The position numbers were made by a program, and so were the translations under genes. The notes under the pieces are model-generated. The model did no database searches. It was not told the origin of the DNA and worked only from the letters and a program-made list of their open reading frames with translations. A DNA stretch of 64,000 nt from Piper betle. Taxonomy: Eukaryota > Streptophyta > Magnoliopsida > Piperales > Piperaceae. The stretch lies in contig JAURVB010004776.1 of NCBI GenBank assembly GCA_033002965.1, positions 1-64,000 on the forward strand, given 5' to 3'. Numbering within the stretch: position 1 is the first letter of the stretch; each line of letters starts with the position of its first letter. Below are positions 36,124 to 47,366 of the stretch, piece after piece.

Positions 36124-39100
36124 TCAATGCCAAGATTTGTTCTTACTTGGCAGTTTTGTATGATTGGCCTCTTCTTCTTTTTCTTCTAACTTCTTCCTTC
36201 TCATTGCTTCGTCTTTCTGCCGCTGGATCCTTTCCAACTCTCTGTGTCGTTCTTCTTCCTTCTGCTGGAGTTCAAGAGCTTCCCTCCTCTGTGCCTCTTC
36301 AACTCTCTGTCTGTTCTCCTCCAACATTCTATCCAGTTCTTCCCTTTCTCTTCGAGCTTGTTCCTGTATGCTCAAAACACTTCGCCAATCAACAAAAAGC
36401 AAGCATCTATTTGAGCTATGACTTATAAACGAAATGACACCCAGCAGAATATTCATAATCTAAAAGTTAGAGCAAAATTACGAAGGAAAGTTAGGTAACA
36501 AAACTTAACAGAAGATACCTAGTTTCTGAACAATCTCCTAATAATCATCCCCACGAACTAGAAAAACACTTGTTTCAGGAGCAATAAAAAATGCAATAAT
36601 CAACAGGTGGCTTTACTGGTAGAAAGGCTGAATGAGGTACTTTAGAATGGTGAAATTTCATGAGCTCAAAATGCATATGTTCAATGAGAATACGTCTTCT
36701 GAAGAAAGCAAGACAAAGGTACATATATTTACAAAAATGTCATTAACCCACAAATTGACCTCTCTTTCATGTGCTTCAGTAAGGGCAGCTTCTTTCTCCT
36801 TTTCAAGCTGTACCACAACATCATCAAAAAGCTTTTTACGGCCTTCCTCAATTCGCCTATGGATTTCAAGTCTAACCTCCTCAGAGTTCAATTTCTCTTC
36901 AACATTTTTCCGAATTGCTTCTTCCACTCTCATTGCAGTTTCTTCTTCTAAACGTTTAAGTTCTGCCTCTCTTTGGCGCCTAATCAAATGAAACATAGGA
37001 AGAAACAGATATACATTGAACAACAATATTTACAGTTTAAAGATCACACAAAGTATATCTTCATAGTTATCTCAGCCTCTTAATCAACACTTCCTTGTTC
37101 ATAACATTGTTTTACAATAGAGCGTACACAAAAAGTGTAGCATCTTTTCCAACCAGTTCATTCATGACATCAGTTAGTGGTCCCTTTGCCACTAGGAAAC
37201 ATTGATCATCATAAAAAAGTAGTCCATTGCCCGCAGGAGATACAATCTTATAGATCACATGTCATCCCGACTGACAAAAGTGCCCCATAAGAGCTATAGC
37301 ATGCTTCTAAAAAAAGAAGTTCCTAATTATGCCTGTAGTACCCAAATAAAACACAAGGCATATGCAGCAGCAGATCCAGGACTTAAATGCAGATAACAAA
37401 TATGAGTAGAAGGACCGAGGCTATGCACACTGTCTGAAAATATATCGTGAATTTCTACTGTTATAAGATTTCTTAAGCAATACGTCATCTTATTATTTCT
37501 TTTGAAAAGTAAATTATCGCATTAGGATATAATTCAATTTTTCTTCATCGTCAAGGTCTGCACCTCATCCAGACTAGAAGGAGTTTGAATTTCCAATTGG
37601 TTGCTCATAGAATCAAGTGGATGACACATAACTCATTTGGAAGTGTACCTTTATATTCATGCACGAATATCATCCAATACATATAGAATATATCCTCCTG
37701 CCTTAAAAACAACAGGCTTAAAAGACCTAAGTGAGTGGCAAATGTGAATCAATATACTACCTTTTGTTTTCGCCTTCTCACATCTTTGACAATGATCACA
37801 GCCTAAATGACATGAATTGGGGACTAACAATTGCCTGATTAAAAAGCCCAAAACAATCACCCCATTCCTCTTCTTTTCTAACAGCACAAACTTGTTCCTA
37901 TCTACAGAAAATGCTCCAAATGCAATTAGTTTAAAGGCTTTTAATCGGATGTGCAATATAAAGACAACGACCTTCAAATTTCTTTTCTGTTCTTTCATTA
38001 TTTGTAAAGATAATTAACCAACTTTTCATGCAAGTTGATAGCTTCATGATTTTGAATGTACATGTTAAAAACCTGTTTCACTTACATGTGAGAGGTACCA
38101 AATGGTGGGGCAAAAGAAACACTTAATAGCATACCTTTTCATTTCCTCTTCTTCCTTTTTCGATATATTCACTGCATTTTTTCGCTCTACAGACTCAATA
38201 CTTGAACTTCGAGACTTATGCATGGATGATTTTGAGGCACTCCTGATTTTATGTCTTTTCTGTCTCTTTGCGGTCACAGAACGACTTCTGGCTCGCAGAG
38301 GAGATATTGAACGACTTCTCCACCTTTTAGGAGAAACTGAGCGACTTTTCCTTCTGTATAATGTAGGACAAAATTCGCATCACACAAATGAAAAAATGTT
38401 TTCTTAAATGAAGAAATCCAACTTGTGCAGTCCTTTCATATGATATTATTGTGTTCAGCAAAACAATATCGACCGTCTAAAGACAACTTATTGCCCCACT
38501 TTTTCACTAATATGCTAATTAAATGATATTTCATGATCAATAACAACATTTAACAAAAGAAAACAGAACTTAGCAGAATATGCAATTTAATGTCTTGTTG
38601 ATACTGAATAGAGACAGCCAACAACATCATGAGGTTTAGCTGATCAGGTTACACATGCTCCCACCTCCTCAATTTTCTTAATTTTTGTTCAATATCTACA
38701 TTCTCATAGAAGATGAAGACAATTCCTGAAGCAATTTCGCTTATATTTATATTTAATTTAACAATCCCTCATACAAGAATCTTTCGGCTTTACATGCAAA
38801 CAAACAGGGGGCAGACTAATTTCCTAACATTTTACATCTACAAAAGATATAAACCTAAGCCCCGACAACAGATAGTAAAGAATGGGTGCAACTTGTTCAA
38901 TCCTAACTTGCAGTCAGACTGGAACACTTGGAGTTCAGCAGAAACCAATCAATAATAACAAAGCAACATGTTTGATTACATTAAACATGAAAAATGATTT
39001 CCCTACTTCCACTTAGCTTCTAATAGAAGCATGCTTGATTACACATTAAGCAACAAAAAAGAAAAAGACTACAATATCCACTTTCAAAAAATTATAATCA

Positions 39101-39968
39101 ACTACAAACAAGTTTTTGATGAAAAAGTAAAGCATTAATAACTAAATATGCCAGCCATGATGCCAGCATTGCCCATCAGGCTTTGTTCTGGATTGTCCAC
39201 AACTTCAATGGCATATTTCTAGGGTGCTAAAATCCAAAGAATAAGGAGACTATTATGCTTCGACTTCATTGATAGAACCAACTGATTAAGATCAAAACAG
39301 GATTAACTGCATCAATATCTTATCCTAACAGCTTAAGCCACGAGCATCTGCTCCTAACAGCTAGCTTAAGCTATTTGGAAGCAGATTCCTATCAATTTAT
39401 TTTCACCATCCAAAAGGTATGAACCTGCCGTTTAAACCCATCCCAAAAAGGAATATGAGAACTTGAAGGCGAATTAGACGTCAACGTTACAAATCACATT
39501 TTTCATCACCTGGAAAATTAATAAACACCAAAAACCTAATCCATCTCAAATAAATTTACTATTGAGTGCTAACATTTTTTTAACAAAAAAACACCTACTA
39601 GCCAAAACCTACTTATTTCACTCACTGATCAAAACACTTGGTTCAAGCAGCAACTAACGAAGTTCACAAACTTCAGAATTGGCCAATTTTCTTTTAAAAC
39701 GTCAGTCCATCACACAAAGGAAACAAAAGCGACTGGCCATTTTTCACCAGACCATCAATCCCACCATAACTTGTCAAGACTCCATTTTTTTGGCATAAAC
39801 AATTGGTGCAAGAAACTAAAACAAATAGAAGTAAGAAAGGATGAACCTGGAACGAGAGTAAGGGGAACGGCTACGGTCCCCGCGGCTTCGCCGGCCATGG
39901 TGCCGGCTTACCGGCGACGGCGAGTGCCTTCTCCGGTGGGACGGCGACCGTGAAACCGCCCGCCCCAT
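36124..39968 (-). CDS. ARGLU1-like arginine/serine- and glutamate-rich protein, four exons, intact
   Basis: A 266-residue nuclear protein resembling ARGLU1, which in animals links Mediator, transcription and splicing. Exons: 39968-39847, 38353-38135, 36979-36760 and 36363-36124; all borders are GT-AG and the total is 801 nt. Residues 1 to about 105 form an RS-type region (SRSPSHRRRHSPSP, RSRSVSPKR, RSRSISPLRARSRS). The remainder is a charged coiled coil (QREAELKRLEEETAMRVEEA, EREELDRMLEENRQRVEEAQ, ERHRELERIQRQKDEAMRRK). I chose MGRAVSRSPS; an in-frame ATG at 40007 precedes it. The C-terminus (KLPSKNKSWH) departs from the KNKSRPKLSF-type ending I recall for the family. A transposon lies 148 bp upstream of the ATG. 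Confidence 0.88.
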
Positions 39969-40115
39969 CGCCGGAAATTGTAGTGGAAGGGCCGAGATTG
40001 GCTCCACACATTTGAAGCTCGAAGATGAGTCGCGGCTCGATTACAGCTTTTGTGGAAGGGTTTAAGGGGAGGAAGATGGTCTAATCTGCAGATCTTGACC
40101 GTTCGTCCATAAATC

Positions 40116-40874
40116 ATTGTTGCATAAATAGGAATAAATCGAATCGAAATCAAAATCGGTCTTTCGCGGAATCGGAATCGGAATCGGAATCGAAATAGAT
40201 CTAAATCGGATAGAAATCGGTCCAATTAAATTAGTCTAAATTGGTCATATATAATAATTTAACAACTTATAAATAAATATATAAAAATTAAATATTAATG
40301 TCATTTTGATATTATTATATATATATATATTATTATATTTTTTAATATTTTTTAGATTTTTTAAAAATTATTTTGAATTAGTTATTCTTTTATACTCGAG
40401 TCGGACACGAGTCAAGTTTTAATTACAAAAATACCACCATTGTTATTTCTCACCCACGGTCCTTCCAAGTCGCAGCCGCCGACGCCCCACCTCCCCCTGC
40501 CAGCCCCTCCCTCTCCCTCCCCGCCTCCCCCTGCCAACCGCGCCCCGCCCCTCCAGATTGTCCCCCCATCGCCCAGTCTCCGTCGTTGTTGCTCGTCGTC
40601 GCGCAGCCGTCGGGTAAGTTTAGGTTTTTAAAATTTCAATTTCAATTTTATCCTTATTTAAATAATTGAATTAATATTATACTTAGGGCATTTTAGTAAT
40701 TTAACCAAAAAACCGATTTTTCTCAATTCACCCCGATTCCGAATCCGATTTAAATCTGTCGGAATTGAGGTAACTCGGCCGAGTTGGACGCCGATTCGGG
40801 GCCGACCGATTCGGCCCTAAAATCGGATCGGCACACTGCCGATCCGATTTAAATCGGCCGATTCGCGCAACTGT
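40116..40874 (+). mobile_element. Non-autonomous MULE-like DNA transposon, copy 3 (diverged)
   Basis: A 759-bp element in the same orientation as copy 1, with similar ends (ATTGTTGCATAAATAGG; ACAGTTGCGCGAATCGG in reverse). It has AATCGG-rich subterminal arrays, a CTCGAGTC...CACGAGTC motif pair and a TTTAGGTTTTTAAAAT segment after the core. The flanking 10-bp duplication TCCATAAATC (40106-40115) / GCCATAAACC (40875-40884) matches at 8 of 10 positions, so the insertion is older. Its GC-rich core (about 40440-40615) differs from that of copies 1 and 2. It lies just upstream of the ARGLU1-like gene. Confidence 0.68.
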
Positions 40875-40884
40875 GCCATAAACC

Positions 40885-43028
40885 CCTTGATGAATCTAGC
40901 TTGATGCTTTCTCTAAGTGGCATAAAAAAGAGATTTATTAAACATTAAAAAAGATATTAGCTGCAAAAAATTAAAGGAAGATTAAAGTTTTTAAGTTGAA
41001 TTAGTTAAAATATTTTTAGAAAAAAATAATGGGCTACCCGTCTCCTTTTTTATAACAAAAAATTGATCGAAATTGGGAAGAATTTTGTTGGCATCTACCA
41101 AATACATCTCTAGGAATTTTTTTTGTGTGTGAAAATTTTACAATTTTTTTCTTAATAATTTTATATTTTTAAATGATAATTATGAGGAATTTTCATAAAA
41201 TTTCAAAAAAATAAAAATAAAAAAGGCTCAGATGGGTGGCCATGAACAAGATTGAAATTTTGGTCGGCTATAATAAATTTCGATCCAACTGCTAGAGTCT
41301 GGTACTGGCTGAAATGGACCACCATTAGACAAATCGAGTCATGTACGTTGGGTTACTTTCGACCCGAGAATTTATGGAGTCTGCGACACTCGATCTTTTT
41401 GCTGATCACACTCATTTCTAGCATAAAATTTACCAACGATTAAGATAAAAGAGCCTCAAAAACTCACACTACACCACCACTCTTATAACTGCTATATCAC
41501 AACCATTAAATAAAGATACAATGATGGTTAAAAATAATGGTGCGGTGGGTGTGCAGATAACCCGAGTGTTCCGGCCCGAATTGGGTCGCCATCGGCCGAA
41601 TCACCCATTTGTTTTTCTTTTTTGGACACTTTTGTTTTTTTAGGCATTCACAAATAAATATATTTCTTTTTGTGTGATGCTTAACTCTTTTCTTAGGCTA
41701 GGGTTTGGTGTAATGCTCGTGCAATCGGTTTAAATCTCTTTAAATAAAAGAAATAATTTAATTCTTATAATTTTTTTAAAATACCAATAATTAAAAAAAT
41801 TAAATCAATCAAACAACTAGAGCTAAACCTAGGCCCTCCTCCTAATATAAGATTTGTCTTCAAAGTTCATAATATTAGTCGATTGCTACAGCTGTTGAGT
41901 GCACTCTCGGAATTGCATGCCCAACTAAAACCACTAATTTGCCCTAATACGCAAGTCGTGCGGTCAAAATATTTTCCAAGTCGAAAGAAAAATGAAAATT
42001 TCAGGGAAATCGGAACCAGCGGCAGAGCTATTCGATGAAGGCAAGTCTCATATTCAATAAGATATCCATGCAAGTGCCTGGCGTATATGTGGGTTGAAAA
42101 CCACTCATATAAATTAATTAAAGCCCGTTAATTATATGTATCAAAATACATCAAAACAATAACTAAAGCATCTTAGCATGTGTCAAGTAAACTTCACTCA
42201 AAGTAAGGTTTTAGCTTTTCCGATAAGACAGCCGACGTCCACTGTACATATATCGGAGTTAGTTGAATGAGCTCAAACATAAGAACGAGCACAAAATTTG
42301 GCCTTTTAAAACCAAATCCGCTTTTCTTTCCTAACATTACAAATGTCCCGGAACAGAGAACATACGTAGTAGATCATAACTGAGGAAATCTGCAAGTTAT
42401 GATCCATCAAATATATTACTATAAGCATACATGCGTACATCATATATATACTTCAATGTGTTCCAAACAAAATAAAAATTGAACTTGTGGATATATGCGC
42501 TCAACTATCATATAGAAATCCATGATCACAGCTTACCTAACGATTCATCAACCTCCACACCTTACCACCTGCTTTGATGCGGCGATGCTTGAACTCAAAG
42601 AAAACAATGATAGAATTCCCTATCCCCTTTTGTAAGCAAAGGAGTTGTCCACCAACCTTCAACTCTTTTTTCTTGCTGGTAATTACCAACAGCTTTCACT
42701 CTTCTGATAATCATAAATTAAACAAGCTAATGCCTATTATTCATCAGCTCAACATTCCTTCGTTCCACTGATCTGATTAATAAAAAAAGCATCATTTTCT
42801 CCTTCAATTCATGTACTCCTTGTTCATTTTGTCACACTGATCAATTTTTTTCCCTTACTTCACCTCTTTTTGTTCAACTCCTCATGTCTTCGTATCTATC
42901 CACGAGATAGGAATGCAACTGCATGCAGCCTTCCCAGCACCACATTAAGACCATTTCAATTATTTACTCCGACATTAATTTGCCGTCCTAGCTAGCTATA
43001 CGTCTTAATTTGCACTTGCTGTTCATCA
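40885..43028. other. Intergenic sequence
   Basis: AT-rich, with no recognised gene or element. It includes the upstream flank of the aspartic protease gene. Confidence 0.5.
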
Positions 43029-43037
43029 TATAAATAG
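43029..43037 (+). promoter_or_regulatory. TATA box of the aspartic protease gene
   Basis: TATAAATAG lies 39-47 bp upstream of the ATG at 43076, which implies a very short leader. Confidence 0.65.
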
Positions 43038-43075
43038 ATATCCTTGTACATTTGTGATCTTCTACTCATAAAAAA

Positions 43076-44484
43076 ATGGAGTTTACAACATCTTCCTCCT
43101 CTATATCTTCAACATTGTCATTCTTACTTCTAGTGCAACTACTACTAATATCATCTCTAGTCCCTACGGCGACCTCCACCTCCCGTCGGGGACTACGCGA
43201 CGGTGCCGGCAACAGTCGACCGCCCACGACGGTGACAGGACTGAGAGTTGATCTGACCCACGTTGACGCCGGCAGCAACTTCTCCAAGATCGAGCTCATC
43301 CAACGAGGTATCAAACGTGCACACCGGCGGTTGGATAGGCTAACCGCCGCCAAGTCGTCCGCCGTGTTGTCGGCCGGCAAGGCCGACATCAAGGAGGTGG
43401 GAGCGCCGGTCCATGCCGGCAACGGCGAGTACCTCATGAGCCTCTCTATAGGAACGCCGCCCCTACCCTTCTCAGCCATCTTGGACACGGGGAGCGACCT
43501 GATATGGACCCAGTGCAACCCATGCTTGGAGTGCTTCTCCCAACAGACGCCACTCTTCGACCCTTCCAACTCCACCTCCTTCACCAAGCTCCCTTGCTCC
43601 GACCAGCTCTGCAAAGCACTGCCAACTTCCTCGTGCACCACTTCCGAGTGCGACTACGTCTACTCCTACGGCGATCAGTCCAGCACCGAAGGCTACCTGG
43701 CTAGCGAGACCTTCACCTTCCGGTCCTCCTCCGGCGACACCGTGACGGCGCCGGAGATCGGATTCGGCTGCGGCGACACCAACGTAGGCAGCGGGTTTGG
43801 TCAGGGGGCAGGGCTGGTGGGGCTTGGGAGGGGGCCATTATCGCTCATCTCCCAATTGGGGTCCGGCAAGTTCTCGTACTGCCTCACTTCCATAGATGAC
43901 ACGAAGACAAGCCCATTGGTGCTCGGATCTCTTGTCACCATACTAAGCTCCAATGATACCCAAGTGGTCTCCACCCCACTGATCAACAACCCCAAACAGC
44001 CCTCCTTCTACTACCTCAATTTGATAGACATTACAGTCGGTGGATCCCGACTAAGCATCCCCACGTCCACCTTCAAACTCCAAAAGGATGGGAGCGGGGG
44101 GTGATCATCGACTCGGGCACCACCATCACTTACTTAGAGGAGGAAGGGTACAAGATCGTGAAGAAGGCGTTCACCGAGCAAGTGGACCTGCCAGTGGCGG
44201 ACGGGTCACCTCTGGGTCTGGACCTGTGCTTCTCAACGCCGGAGGGGACGAAGACGATGAGGGTGCCGAACCTGGTCCTCCACTTCGACAAGGGTGCAGA
44301 CTTGGAGATGCCGGCGGACAACTACATGGTTTTGGACTCGGACACTGGGTTGCTGTGTTTGATGATGATGGAGTCGAGTGGGATGTCGATCATCGGCAAC
44401 ATGCAGCAGCAGAACATGCAGGTCATTTATGATCTGGAAAAGGAGACACTGTCCTTTGTACCTGCACTGTGTGATCGGCTATAG
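43076..44484 (+). CDS. Nepenthesin-like aspartic protease (A1 family), intronless, one frame break
   Basis: A secreted pepsin-fold endopeptidase. A signal peptide (residues 1 to about 35, with LSFLLLVQLLLISSLVP) is followed by a propeptide. The first catalytic motif ILDTGSDLIWTQC has Asp137. The Cys-rich nepenthesin insert follows (CNPCLECFSQQTPLFDPS, TSECDYVYSYGDQSSTEGYL), and the second catalytic motif is IIDSGTT, Asp346 in corrected numbering. The C-terminus reads MSIIGNMQQQNMQVIYDLEK. The two halves are in different frames: the first stops at 44102-44104 just after a G6 run (44096-44101), and the second continues from the same point. Adding one G restores GGVIIDSGTT and an ORF of exactly 470 codons, 469 residues. 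A real break would remove the second catalytic Asp. Confidence 0.92.
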
Positions 44485-46956
44485 AAATTTTGCGTCTGTT
44501 GTAATTTGTTGGGTGTCTTCGGATTTCCCTTTTCCTTTTCATCAATTATGTCGGCTTTCAATGTTTAGTTGCTAATGTTGTACGTAAAACACTATAATGG
44601 ATGTTTGCCTATGCAAGCCGCTGCTGCTGTTCATGACTTCATGCCTCATCTTAAATACATTAAAACTTTCGTATGATTACTTGCAATTATCTGGGTTTTA
44701 CTCAAGGAAGATGGAGGCTGTCATTATTGGGCGCATTTTAGTCGAAGGCTTTAAAGTAAATAAATGAATCGCAATGGAGAGCTTTAATTTGTTCAGTTAT
44801 TATACGCACCATGGCAGTTTATGTTTCCAAGTTGTACACCTATATATGCGTTGAATCTCCTCATTATTTCACCACGACGTGCCTGTATTCACTATTTGAT
44901 TTATTGTGCGGACAGTAATTGAATTGAATTGAATAATTTGTCAATCATCCGCCCAGCTCAGTCGGGACTAGAAGAAAAAGAAGGATTGCCATCAATTTGC
45001 ATTGATGTAGAATTGATGTGTGCACAAGGACGGGAAAATGGGGCCATGCACCCGGCTATACTTCACAGACAATATTATTGGTGGAAAGTAATATTGGGTT
45101 GGGCTGTGCTAAAACATGCCAAGTGATGATCGGGAAGTTCACTAGAAGAGAGGCCCATTTTATTTGCTGAAGATACCCAAAATCGAACAAAATCAAAGGT
45201 TCTTTGAAAACTTGCAATTCAATTCTCGGTAATGGTAGAGAAGTCGAACCATGTGGCCGGCCGGAGTGCCTTCCAGTAAATTCTTCCTCATCCCCCACTC
45301 TTTTTGCAATTCGCATACACGGCCCACAAGCCACGTTTGTTGTAGTTCTTCAAAGAGAGCGACAGATTCTTCTTCCACATTTCAGTCGATTCACGTTTCT
45401 AAGGGCCACAACTCCTTTCCTTATAATAATATAGGTTGCTTAGTCCTAGTACTGGTTAATAATTAATCCTTGGTTCTTAGTAAGCCACAGCTTCAATGGC
45501 TCTTTCGCTAATCATCAAACCGGCATGCATGATTGAGTTCTTGTCAATAGCAGGACGAGTTGCGATAAATATTGACTCGTTGAAGTCGGCTTGAAATGGG
45601 CCCGTCAGGTACACAATGTGTGCATACCAGACCCACTATCGAATGCTGGCCATGAGAGTGTTGACATGCAAGAGATATGTCCTTCCCCTTTAACGATTCC
45701 TGCCCTTAACAAATTCCCCGTCTTTGGCCCACATTTTATTTTGCTTTTTTCACAATATCTAACGTTTAATTATTGTAAAAAATATGTTTAATTGATGTAG
45801 AAGCTGAGAACATATAAATCACACTAAGAGAAAGGTATATTGGCACAAAATAAAATAGTGCTCTAGATGCCCTTGCGGATAAAAATGAATAACTTTTCTT
45901 TTTCACATTTATTACAGTAAAATTCAGCTATCTATATAGATAAATATGATCTGAATTGATCAGTCGCTGTTGAAAAATCAAGTTGTATATCTAGATAGAC
46001 AAATATGACACGTACTTATTATTGTTGAATATTGTGTAGTAGGGAGAAGTGACAAGAGATGACTAGTCGTACATGGCAGGACTTCTGAAGAGAATAATTC
46101 CCACAACCCCACCACCGAAAGGGAAGCTTTCTCACTACCACATTGCCTGCATAGTGCTAAATTTCCTTCAAGCAGCCACGACTGCCGGTATATCCTCAAC
46201 TCCAGATGCCACTTTTCCTTAAATAACAACAGGTCTTAATTCTCGATACCAATTTGACATCCAAGACATTTGGTTAGATTTATGTAAAGCTTGTATGCTT
46301 TCTGTAGAGGACCATTTCCTTTTGGAGGGGTTGAATCATTCAATTTCAACGTGTCGTGACTTCAGTCCCTATCCATGATAGGATATACACAACATTTGGA
46401 TTGTTATTTCTTCTTCACCCGAGAGAGAGAGAGAGAGAGCGCTCAAAATTTTATGTTTAGCTTGTTTCTTCCATCTCCCGCTTGCAGGAGTATGCAGTGC
46501 ACTCTCCAAAAGCAGAACCGTCTCAAAATATATCATTTGCCCGAGTTAACGCAATCAAAACCCATAATTTACATTTATCATCTGTGCTTCAAAACTTGCA
46601 CCTGTTTGAGTAATGTCAACCTGCGTGAACTAAGAACTTGTATTGATCTGAACTGAAACATTTGTTTGTGATTACTCCACGAGCAGGCAAAGAGACTTAA
46701 TGCGTTAAGGCACAAATATACATGTTTTGTCACTAGCTATAATGTTATTGCCAAAACTAGTTCAGTTTGTCAGTAGTTCTGTTAATTATACAGTTGGACC
46801 TCCAATATCACACAGACAGTGCATAAGTGCATGTCATATACCTCCGTCCCACCTAGCAATTACAGGTTATAAGAAAAAAAACTGGAAAAAAGAGACCAGC
46901 TAGGTGGCCAAAGCTGCTGTTACAGAAAGGACACTCTTCAAGCTATAGTAATATAA
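44485..46956. other. Intergenic sequence
   Basis: 3' flank of the protease gene, then non-coding sequence with a (GA)n run at 46421-46439. A minus-strand stretch near 46060-46220 gives short gene-like phrases, but with stops and no known domain. Confidence 0.45.
46421..46439. repeat. (GA)n microsatellite
   Basis: Nine and a half GA units. Confidence 0.9.
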
Positions 46957-47265
46957 TTAACAAGAGTGGAAAGAGAAGGTATGGGGGAGGGTACGATGAT
47001 GGTGTTGCCGGTGGCTCTGCGCGTCTTCCCTTTCTATGCGCCATTTTAGATGAAGGAAATCATCCACAGAACAGGGCAACCTCAATGGCCCGGAGGTGTG
47101 GTAGCCATAGACCTCTTGAGCCTTTTCCAGAAGCTTCTTGAACTGAGGATGGTACAAATATGATATGGGTATGGTGAACCTCCGGTATCCTTCATCTTCA
47201 TCTTCCAACCCCACTCTCACAGCCAGGAAGCCCTTCTTCATCTTCCCCTTCTTCTCTTCTTGCAT
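46957..47265 (-). CDS. SAUR family protein 1 (SAUR32-like), intact
   Basis: A 102-residue small auxin-up RNA protein. Members regulate cell expansion, often through PP2C.D phosphatases and plasma membrane H+-ATPase activity. The SAUR core reads KKGFLAVRVG ... RRFTIPISYLYHPQFKKLLE, then AQEVYGYHTSGPLRLPCSVD and DDFLHLKWRIERE, and the protein ends in a His-rich tail with FSFHSC. It is intronless, as usual for the family. A TATA box lies at 47357-47366. It is the leftmost of three SAUR genes on the minus strand and serves as the internal reference for the other two. Confidence 0.95.
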   Translation of the reverse strand: MQEEKKGKMKKGFLAVRVGLEDEDEGYRRFTIPISYLYHPQFKKLLEKAQEVYGYHTSGPLRLPCSVDDFLHLKWRIEREDAQSHRQHHHRTLPHTFSFHSC

Positions 47266-47356
47266 CCTAGTGGTTCAGGGCAGCTACAGATATCACAGTT
47301 CTGTTGTGAGGTCTGGTACTCTTCAGATGATTGATGGGTTATAAGGGGCACGGCAG

Positions 47357-47366
47357 GTTTATATAG
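47357..47366 (-). promoter_or_regulatory. TATA box of SAUR gene 1
   Basis: Minus-strand CTATATAAAC lies about 92 bp upstream of the ATG. Confidence 0.65.

Noticed and set aside
43076..44484. Two separate adjacent genes for the protease halves
   Set aside because: They meet exactly at a G6 run, and the second half lacks its own start region and signal peptide; one gene with a one-base break fits better.
45978..46229. Minus-strand stretch with gene-like phrases such as FPFGGGVVGIILFRSPAMYD
   Set aside because: Interrupted by several stops in that frame and not assignable to a family; too weak to call a pseudogene.
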